From JBFGCT01 sp041581055 (GTDB taxonomy: Bacteria; Actinomycetota; Acidimicrobiia; Acidimicrobiales; Ilumatobacteraceae), in NCBI GenBank assembly GCA_041581055.1, contig JBFGCT010000076.1:1-17760 (forward strand): a DNA stretch of 17,760 nt, given 5' to 3'. Under the pieces are notes generated by a model. It did not search any database. It saw nothing but the letters and a program-made list of their open reading frames with translations, and was not told where the DNA came from. Position numbers and translations under genes: made by a program. Below are positions 7,103 through 12,680 of this stretch, in pieces. Numbering within the stretch: the first letter of the stretch is position 1; each line of letters begins with the position of its first letter.

Positions 7103-7213
7103 GACGGCGTCAAGACCGCGTCGGGGCGTCGGGGCGTCAAGACGGCGCCGGCACCGGGGTGGCAAGACGGCGTCAAGACCGCGTCGGGGCGTCAAGACGG
7201 CGTCGGGGCGTCG
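7098..7213. repeat. Tandem/direct repeat patch carrying repeated TTGAC
   Basis: A 31-bp unit at 7100-7130 recurs identically at 7163-7193 (63-bp period). Partial copies lie at 7135-7147 and 7190-7213, built from the modules GTCAAGACGGCG, GTCAAGACCGCG and TCGGGGCG. On the minus strand TTGAC occurs at 7102, 7113, 7140, 7176 and 7195 (5' base), plus TTGCC at 7165. It fills the 162-bp gap between the sigma factor stop and the DUF1330 start. Confidence 0.8.
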
Positions 7214-7228
7214 GTCGAACGGGTCGCG

Positions 7229-8122
7229 TCAACCCGCCGGCCGCCGCGCCGCCCACGTCGCGTGGAACGGTGCCAGCTTGTCCGGGTTGCGGACGGCGAA
7301 GCTGCCGGCCAGCCGGCCGTCGACCCAGTTGGCGACGAGCAGCAGATACGGCTCGCCGTGCACGGTCATGTAATAGGCGAACTGCCCGTTGGCGCGGACC
7401 TTGTGCAGCTCGCCGCCCTCCGGCGCCCGCCGCGCGAGGTTGGCGAAGAACCGCGCCACCCGCTCGCGCCCGACGATCGGGGCCCGCGCCGCCCGATGCT
7501 CGGCGCCGCCGTCGCTCACGTGCACGACGTCGTCGGTCAGCATCGTCCCCAGCCGGTCGAGGTCGCCCGCCATCGCCGCGGCGACGAACGCGTCCGTCAG
7601 CGCCTCGACGTCGTCGGGGTCGGGGGCGAAGCGCGGGCGGCCCTCGTGGATGTGGTCGCGCGCCCGCTTGGCCAGTTGCCGGGTGGCCGGCTCGGTGCGG
7701 GCGATCATCTCGGCGACCTCGGCGAGCGGCACGTCGAACACGTCGTGGAGGAGGAACACCGCGCGCTCGAGGGGCGACAGGCGCTCGAGCACGGCCAAGA
7801 ACCCCAGCGACAGCGACTCGGCCATGATCAGCGCCCGCTCGGGATCGTCGTCCGGGACGTCCTCGGCGATCGGCTCGGGCAGCCAGGGCCCGACGTAGGT
7901 CTCCCGCCGAGCCCGCGCCGATCGCAGCCGGTCGACGGACAGCCGGGTGACGACCGTCGTGAGCCACGCCGCCGGGCGATCGATCGGACTCGACGCCAGC
8001 GAGTAGCGGAGCCACGCGTCCTGCACGACGTCGTCGGCCTCGGCCGCCACGCCGAGCATCCGATACGCCAGCGCCCGCAGCCGAGGGCGCTCGGCCTCGA
8101 ACGTCGCGACGTCGGCGCTCAT
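7229..8122 (-). CDS. ECF41-family RNA polymerase sigma factor with SnoaL-like C-terminal domain (SigJ-like)
   Basis: A 297-residue extracytoplasmic-function sigma factor. Region 2 spans about 8-75 (ERPRLRALAYRMLG, then AEADDVVQDAWLRY) and region 4 about 105-160 (VLERLSPLERAVFLLHDVFD, helix-turn-helix around 131-155). A SnoaL/NTF2-like domain (170-295) replaces a separate anti-sigma factor. ECF41 landmarks are present: NPDKL at 279-283 exactly, and the DGGGK motif in altered form as DGGAE at 204-208. In the family the C-terminal extension both inhibits and is needed for activity. The ATG at 8122 overlaps the oxidoreductase stop as ATGA, so translation is coupled. ECF41 genes typically sit with and control an oxidoreductase, epimerase or carboxymuconolactone decarboxylase, and here an oxidoreductase is upstream. 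Confidence 0.93.
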   Translation of the reverse strand: MSADVATFEAERPRLRALAYRMLGVAAEADDVVQDAWLRYSLASSPIDRPAAWLTTVVTRLSVDRLRSARARRETYVGPWLPEPIAEDVPDDDPERALIMAESLSLGFLAVLERLSPLERAVFLLHDVFDVPLAEVAEMIARTEPATRQLAKRARDHIHEGRPRFAPDPDDVEALTDAFVAAAMAGDLDRLGTMLTDDVVHVSDGGAEHRAARAPIVGRERVARFFANLARRAPEGGELHKVRANGQFAYYMTVHGEPYLLLVANWVDGRLAGSFAVRNPDKLAPFHATWAARRPAG

Positions 8123-9324
8123 CGCCTCGACCGGGCGCTCGCCACGTGCGCCAGCGCAGCGTCGGCGGCGGCCCTCGCGCTCGCCAGGGCCGCGTCCGCG
8201 AGGTGGCCGACGGGCCCGACCCAGTCGCCGGCGAGGAAGACATTCGGGGCGCCGGTGTCGGTCACCGCCGGCCGGCCCGCCAACCCACCGCGCGCGGCCG
8301 TCGCGAACGCCGTCACGGTCGTCATGCGGTGGAGCCGCCGGCTCATCACGATGTCGTCGTCGTCGACGCCCGCCAGCCGGACGAACGCCCGCAGCCCGCG
8401 CTCGTCGGGCGCCTCGCCCGGGCCGAGGTACTGCGCGGCGGCGAGGTGGTAGCTGCCCTCCGGCGCGAGCGCGGCGACCGCGGAGTGATTCGAGAGGTAG
8501 AACGGCACGTCGCCGCCGAGCACGAAGTCGTGGGGCGGCGGGCGGCGCACGCCGAGGTCGAGGCAGCTCGCGGTTGCGGCCGGGCCGACGTCGAAGGCGC
8601 GTCCGAGCAGCGCGCCCGCCGCCTGCGGGCCGCCGGCGGCCACGATCACCGCCGGCGCGTCGGGCAGCTCGGTGACCGAGCGGTCGCGCTCGACCCGCAC
8701 GCCGGGCACGGCGGCCAGGTGGTCGATCATCGTCTGCCACCCGTGATCGAGGTAGGCGACACCGGCGCCGAGCGCGGCCTGCAGCTGGGTGACGGCGACC
8801 TCGGCGCTCAGCTCGGTCGGGTCGTTGACGTACGTCGCCAGCCGTGCCAGCGCGTGCAACAGCTGCGCCGACCGGGCGCCGCCGACCGATCGCGCCACCC
8901 ACTCCTCGACCGCGACCGCGGCGAGCTCGGCCGGATCGATCTTCGGCAACGTGGCGAGCAGCCGGCCGATCTCCAGCTTCTCGCGCGAGGTGAGCGCGCC
9001 CGAGCGGAGCAGGCTGGCCGGGCCCGCCGGGGCCAGTCGCAGCCGACCGTCGAACACCAGCCGTCCCTTCACCGGCGGCCGCCCGCCGCGCAACGGCACG
9101 CCCAGCTCGTTCAGCACCGCCTCGCCCGGGCCGCCCCGGTACAGCGCGTGCGGGCCCTGGTTGAGCCAGAACCCGTCCTTGCGCTCGGTGGTGGCCCGCC
9201 CGCCGAGGCGTCGGCGGCCCTCCAACACGGTGACCGGGCGGCCCGACCGCGCCACCCATGCGGCGGCGGCGAGACCGGCCAGCCCCCCACCGACCACGAT
9301 GACCTCAGCGTGCTTGTTGCTCAT
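8119..9324 (-). CDS. FAD-dependent oxidoreductase, amine oxidase / phytoene desaturase-like
   Basis: A 401-residue flavoprotein. The N-terminus has the Rossmann dinucleotide motif VIVVGGGLAGLAAAAWVA (8-25) with Glu35 closing the ADP-ribose site, then RRRLGGRATT (37-46), the second FAD motif of the amine oxidase/phytoene desaturase class. The C-terminus has NVFLAGDWVG (361-370), the flavin-contacting end motif. The length and GGRA motif suggest a protoporphyrinogen oxidase/phytoene desaturase-type enzyme; the substrate is unknown. The ATG at 9324 is chosen because the Rossmann motif follows at once and the ECF41-type promoter ends 8 bases upstream; the frame is open to 9414 but without homologous content. 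It is the first gene of a two-gene unit with the ECF41 sigma factor and is probably its main target. Confidence 0.9.
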   Translation of the reverse strand: MSNKHAEVIVVGGGLAGLAAAAWVARSGRPVTVLEGRRRLGGRATTERKDGFWLNQGPHALYRGGPGEAVLNELGVPLRGGRPPVKGRLVFDGRLRLAPAGPASLLRSGALTSREKLEIGRLLATLPKIDPAELAAVAVEEWVARSVGGARSAQLLHALARLATYVNDPTELSAEVAVTQLQAALGAGVAYLDHGWQTMIDHLAAVPGVRVERDRSVTELPDAPAVIVAAGGPQAAGALLGRAFDVGPAATASCLDLGVRRPPPHDFVLGGDVPFYLSNHSAVAALAPEGSYHLAAAQYLGPGEAPDERGLRAFVRLAGVDDDDIVMSRRLHRMTTVTAFATAARGGLAGRPAVTDTGAPNVFLAGDWVGPVGHLADAALASARAAADAALAHVASARSRR

Positions 9325-9332
9325 GACTTCCC

Positions 9333-9359
9333 GACGACGCAGCGGCGCCGAATGTGACA
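9333..9359 (-). promoter_or_regulatory. ECF41-type promoter (TGTCACA-N16-CGTC)
   Basis: On the minus strand TGTCACA (9359-9353), exactly 16 bases, then CGTC (9336-9333) match the published ECF41 promoter consensus. It ends 8 bases before the oxidoreductase ATG, so the transcript would be leaderless or nearly so. The site explains expression of the oxidoreductase-sigma operon and implies autoregulation. Confidence 0.8.
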
Positions 9360-9404
9360 TGGCGATCGGGCGCGTCGCCCGGCGATCGCCAACCGGGCGC
9401 CCGC

Positions 9405-9437
9405 CCGACCTCACTCCGACCTCGCTCCGACCTCACC
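9405..9437. repeat. Three 11-bp tandem repeats overlapping the murF stop
   Basis: CCGACCTCACT, CCGACCTCGCT and CCGACCTCACC follow head to tail. The third copy covers the murF stop codon (9433-9435). It is short and of unknown role, possibly slippage-derived. Confidence 0.6.
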
Positions 9438-10737
9438 CCGCGGCCGCGACCAGCGCGGCGACGACCCGTTCGAGCCCACCGGCCCGGCTCGCCTTGACGA
9501 GCACCACGTCGCCGGCCGCCAGCTCGCCCAGCGCGGCGACCGGGTCGGCGACGGGCTCGATCCCGTAGGCCGCCGTCCCCGTGGCGACGATCTCGATGCC
9601 GAGGGCGCGGGCGTGGGACGCGACCTCGGCGTGCCCCGCCGCCGGGTCGTCGAGCTCGGCCATGATCCCGAGGACCGCGATCCGCCGGTCGGCGGCCATC
9701 GCCGCGAGCGCGTCGAGCGCGGCGCGCATCGACGTCGGGTTGGCGTTGTACGCGTCGTTGACGACGGTGGCGCCGGACGGGAGACGGACGACCTCCATCC
9801 GCATCGCCGACACGCCCGCCGACGACAGCGCGTCGACCGCCGCGTCGAGCGCGACCCCGACCGACCCGGCGACGGCGATCGCGGCCGCCGCGTTCCACGC
9901 CATGTGCAGGCCGCTGACGGCGAGCTCGACGCGGGCCTTCCCCCACGGGGTCTCGACGTCGAACCGCGGGCGCGCCAGCGCGTCGAGCTCGACATGGCCG
10001 ATGCGCACGTCGGCCCGCCGTCCGTACGTCACCACCGCGGCGCCGGTGCGCGCCGCCATCGCCAGCACGCGGTGGTCGTCGGCGTTGAGGACCGCCGTCC
10101 CCGACCGCGGGAGCGCCGCGACCAGCTCGCCCTTGGCCCGCGCCACACCCTCGATCCCATCGACCCGCTCGGTGTGCGAGTGGCCGACCGCCGTCACGAC
10201 CCCCACGTCGGGTCGGGCGACCTCGCACAGGCGGGAGATCTCGCCGAACCCGCGCATCCCCATTTCGAGGATCAGGACCTCGGCGTCGTCGGGGGCGTTG
10301 AGGATCGTGATCGGCAGGCCCTGCTCGTTGTTGAAGCTGGCGACATTCGCCGTCGTCCGCCGCCCGGCGGCGCAGGCGGCGGCGACGAGATCCTTGGTCG
10401 ACGTCTTGCCGACGCTCCCCGTGATGCCGACGACGATCGCCGACGATCGCCGGCGCGCCCACTGCGCGAGCGCCATGAGCGCGTGGCTCGTGTCGGCGAC
10501 CTCGATCGCCGTGCCGCTCCTCCGGTACTCGTCGGGCGCGCTCGTGAGGTGGGCGGCGGCGCCGGCGGCGCGCGCCGCGCCGATGAAGTCGTGGCCGTCG
10601 CGCTCGGCGACGATCGGCACGAACAGCTGGCCGGCCGACAGTGAGCGGGAGTCGAACGAGGCGCCGTCGAACTCGGCGTCGGGGCCGACGAGCCGACCCT
10701 GGATCGCCGCCGCCGCCTCCGATGCCCGAATCCTCAC
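9433..10737 (-). CDS. murF: UDP-N-acetylmuramoyl-tripeptide--D-alanyl-D-alanine ligase
   Basis: MurF adds D-Ala-D-Ala to UDP-MurNAc-tripeptide with ATP, the last cytoplasmic step of the pentapeptide precursor. The 434-residue product has all three Mur ligase domains: an N-terminal UDP-binding part (1-95) with SFDSRSLSAGQLFV (27-40), a central ATPase with P-loop GITGSVGKTSTKD (104-116), FNNEQG (135-140), LEMGMRG (157-163) and the NADDH region (218-222), and a C-terminal domain with NDAYNANP (327-334), a MurF signature. Start: GTG at 10737, where the MRIRASEAAAAI homologous N-terminus begins. An AGGAGG lies only one base upstream, too close for a normal ribosome site, and a TACCGT box supports a near-leaderless message. 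It is divergent from ddl, which makes its dipeptide substrate. Confidence 0.95.
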   Translation of the reverse strand: MRIRASEAAAAIQGRLVGPDAEFDGASFDSRSLSAGQLFVPIVAERDGHDFIGAARAAGAAAHLTSAPDEYRRSGTAIEVADTSHALMALAQWARRRSSAIVVGITGSVGKTSTKDLVAAACAAGRRTTANVASFNNEQGLPITILNAPDDAEVLILEMGMRGFGEISRLCEVARPDVGVVTAVGHSHTERVDGIEGVARAKGELVAALPRSGTAVLNADDHRVLAMAARTGAAVVTYGRRADVRIGHVELDALARPRFDVETPWGKARVELAVSGLHMAWNAAAAIAVAGSVGVALDAAVDALSSAGVSAMRMEVVRLPSGATVVNDAYNANPTSMRAALDALAAMAADRRIAVLGIMAELDDPAAGHAEVASHARALGIEIVATGTAAYGIEPVADPVAALGELAAGDVVLVKASRAGGLERVVAALVAAAG

Positions 10738-10744
10738 GCCTCCT

Positions 10745-10756
10745 GACGGTACCGTC
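10745..10756. promoter_or_regulatory. Palindromic shared promoter core between murF and ddl
   Basis: GACGGTACCGTC is a perfect 12-bp palindrome that presents TACCGT (TAnnnT) on both strands. Rightward, TACCGT (10750-10755) ends 6 bases before the ddl ATG at 10762. Leftward, TACCGT (10751-10746) ends 8 bases before the murF GTG at 10737. The two -10 boxes overlap by two bases. No clear -35 is seen on either side. Confidence 0.5.
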
Positions 10757-10761
10757 GCGTC

Positions 10762-11850
10762 ATGGCCGACGAACGGATCAACCTGATCGTGCTGTTCGGC
10801 GGCGAGTCCGCCGAGCACGACGTGTCGTGCACGACCGCCGCCCACGTGCTGCGCGCCGCCGACGCCGCGAAGTACGACATCACGCCGGTGGGGATCTCGA
10901 CGAGCGGCCAGTGGGCGCTCGCCGACGACGCCGCGTCCGCGCTCGGTCGCGGCGCCGACGCCATCCCCGGCCGGCTCGACCCGACCGGGTCGGCGCTCTC
11001 CCCCACGCCGATGCTCGAGACCGCCGCCCGCGCCGACGCCCGCACGGTCGTGCTGCCGCTGCTCCACGGCCCGATGGGCGAGGACGGCACCGTGCAGGGC
11101 CTGCTCGAGCTCGCCGACCTCCCGTTCGTCGGCAGCGGCGTGCTCGGGTCGGCGGTGGCGATGGACAAGGCGATGGCCAAGCAGGTGCTCGCCGCCGCCG
11201 GCATCCCCCAGGCCCGGCACCGGTCGTTCGCCGAGCACGAGCTGACGCCCGGGCTCCCCGCCGCGCTCGCCGACGAGCTCGGCCTGCCGGCCTTCGTCAA
11301 GCCGGCCAACATGGGATCCTCGGTCGGCGTCACCAAGGCGCACTCGGTCGAGGAGCTGCGCGACGCGATCGCCCACGCCCTCACCTACGACGAGATGATC
11401 GTCGTCGAGGAGGGCATCGCCGGCCGCGAGATCGAGGTCGCCGTCCTCGGGAACACCGCGCCCGAGGCGTCGGTCGCCGGCGAGATCGTGCCCGGCGAGG
11501 AGTTCTACAGCTACGAGGACAAGTACGTCACCGACGGGGCGCAACTGCTGATCCCGGCGCCGATCGGCCCGGAGGCGATGGCCGAGGTCCGCCGGCTCGC
11601 GGTGCGCACGTTCCAGGCGTTGCGCTGCGAGGGGCTGGCGCGGGTCGACTTCTTCTACGAGCGGGACGAGGACGGGGGCGGGCGCGGGTTCCTGTGCAAC
11701 GAGGTCAACACGATGCCGGGCTTCACCCCGATCTCGATGTTCCCCAAGCTCTGGATGCACTCCGGGATGGAGTACGGCGCGCTGATCGACCGCCTGGTCG
11801 ACCTCGCCCTCGACCGCCACACCCGCCGCCGCCGCAACACCAAACGCTGA
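10762..11850 (+). CDS. ddl: D-alanine--D-alanine ligase
   Basis: Ddl joins two D-alanines with ATP in the cytoplasm, supplying MurF. The 362-residue ATP-grasp protein has LFGGESAEHDVS (11-22), LHGPMGEDGTVQGLLEL (101-117), GSGVLGSAVAMDKAMAK (124-140), FVKPANMGSSVGVTKA (178-193), EEGIAGREIEV (216-226) and the metal-binding NEVNTMPG (313-320). The EEFYSYEDKYV loop (246-256) keeps the Tyr context of ordinary D-Ala-D-Ala enzymes rather than a Van-type D-lactate ligase. Length is typical. The ATG at 10762 has no Shine-Dalgarno, but a TACCGT box ends 6 bases before it, so leaderless translation is likely. A small basic tail (RRRRNTKR) ends the protein. Confidence 0.96.
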   Translation: MADERINLIVLFGGESAEHDVSCTTAAHVLRAADAAKYDITPVGISTSGQWALADDAASALGRGADAIPGRLDPTGSALSPTPMLETAARADARTVVLPLLHGPMGEDGTVQGLLELADLPFVGSGVLGSAVAMDKAMAKQVLAAAGIPQARHRSFAEHELTPGLPAALADELGLPAFVKPANMGSSVGVTKAHSVEELRDAIAHALTYDEMIVVEEGIAGREIEVAVLGNTAPEASVAGEIVPGEEFYSYEDKYVTDGAQLLIPAPIGPEAMAEVRRLAVRTFQALRCEGLARVDFFYERDEDGGGRGFLCNEVNTMPGFTPISMFPKLWMHSGMEYGALIDRLVDLALDRHTRRRRNTKR

Positions 11851-11864
11851 CCGGCCCACCCCCT

Positions 11865-11933
11865 CCCCCCTCCGAAATTCCGCGCTCCCGTCGCGCCAGG
11901 CGCAACAAATCGCGAACATTTCGGGGTGGGGTG
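11865..11933. terminator. Inverted repeat between convergent ddl and tetR, possible two-way terminator
   Basis: CCGAAAT (11872-11878) pairs with ATTTCGG (11918-11924), and the flanking C-run (11865-11870) can pair with the G-rich run (11926-11933) apart from one mismatch. The loop is 39 bases. It lies midway between the converging gene ends, where a bidirectional terminator is expected. The interior contains CCCGTCGCGCC (11887-11897), also found inside the repeat at 3384-3435. Confidence 0.45.
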
Positions 11934-11964
11934 GGGTGGGGCGGGGCGGGGTCGGCGGGAGGTG

Positions 11965-12558
11965 TCAGGGGGCCAGGGCGGCGCGGAGGTACGACCGGAG
12001 TTCGTCGCGCAGGCGTCGGAGGCCGGCCCGGTCGGCGGCCCAGCCGACGGCGCGCAACAGCTCGGGCTCGGTGGCGATCCCGGTGAGCGTCGCGTACCCG
12101 AGCGCGGCGATCAGCGCGGGATCGCCCCGGCGCAGTCGCCCGGCGTCCATCTCGCTCGACAGATGGCCGATCCCCCGCTCGACGAGCGGGGCGACGCGGG
12201 CGCGGAGGCGGGCGGCCTGATCGGGGCGCAGACGGTTGACCTCGCGCACCAGGCCGAGCAGCGCCGGCCGGCGGACGGCGGGCCGGAACACCGCCCGCAC
12301 GACCGCGTCGACGCGGTCGAGGGGGTCGTCGGGCGCCGCCCGCACCGCGGCGTCGATCACGACGACGAGCTCGGCGGCGGCCGCTTCGAGCACGCCGTCG
12401 ACCAACTCGTCCTTCGAGGCGAACCAGTACAGCACCGTCTGCTTGCGCACCCCGACCTCCCGGGCGATCTCGTCGAGCGACACCGCGTCGACGCCGCGCG
12501 TCCCGAACAGGTCGAGCGCCACGTCGAGGATGCGCTCCCGCGTCGACCGCTCGGTCAT
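11965..12558 (-). CDS. TetR-family transcriptional regulator
   Basis: A 197-residue repressor of the TetR family. The N-terminal DNA-binding domain has RERILDVALDLFGTRGVDAVSLDEIA (first helices, 7-32) and the helix-turn-helix VGVRKQTVLYWFASKDEL (35-52), the family signature. The C-terminal ligand/dimer domain (55-195) is alanine- and arginine-rich and not assignable to a ligand class. It is transcribed away from the reductase/dehydrogenase/LarA-like cluster, and the 122-bp gap carries a 16-bp palindrome, so local repression of that cluster is likely. A TTGACG (minus strand, 12590-12585) may be its own -35; no good -10 follows. Confidence 0.92.
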   Translation of the reverse strand: MTERSTRERILDVALDLFGTRGVDAVSLDEIAREVGVRKQTVLYWFASKDELVDGVLEAAAAELVVVIDAAVRAAPDDPLDRVDAVVRAVFRPAVRRPALLGLVREVNRLRPDQAARLRARVAPLVERGIGHLSSEMDAGRLRRGDPALIAALGYATLTGIATEPELLRAVGWAADRAGLRRLRDELRSYLRAALAP

Positions 12559-12590
12559 CGCCGACCCCGCGATCCGCCGGACCTCGTCAA

Positions 12591-12617
12591 CAGTTGGCGC
12601 GGCATGTCCGCGAACTG
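12591..12617. repeat. Imperfect inverted repeat upstream of tetR
   Basis: CAGTTGGCGCGG (12591-12602) and CCGCGAACTG (12608-12617) are complementary apart from a two-base bulge, around a 5-base loop CATGT. It abuts the TTGACG element of tetR and might be a second operator half or a leader hairpin. Its sequence differs from the palindrome at 12660-12675. Confidence 0.35.
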
Positions 12618-12659
12618 GTCACGAGATCGGGGGCGGGGTGGGGCGGTCGCGAACATCTC

Positions 12660-12675
12660 TCTACCAATTGGTAGA
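12660..12675. promoter_or_regulatory. Perfect 16-bp palindrome, likely TetR operator
   Basis: TCTACCAATTGGTAGA is self-complementary over all 16 bases. It is AT-richer than its surroundings and sits between tetR and the reductase gene. It covers the position expected for the -35 of the extended -10 at 12682-12690, so bound repressor would block RNA polymerase. That the neighbouring TetR is the binder is inferred from position. Confidence 0.7.
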
Positions 12676-12680
12676 CGACT

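Noticed and set aside
7098..7213. Possible CRISPR array
   Set aside because: Only two full copies of the unit exist, the intervening sequence is itself made of partial repeats, and no cas genes are near.
6734..8452. Plus-strand frame of about 570 codons across the DUF1330 and sigma genes
   Set aside because: Antisense to three recognisable genes, and its residues have no domain-like pattern.
11909..11922. TCGCGAACATTTCG as a LexA/SOS box (with a related TCGCGAACAT near 12648)
   Set aside because: It lacks the symmetric GAAC-N4-GTTC core of actinobacterial SOS boxes, and neither flanking gene is a damage-response gene.
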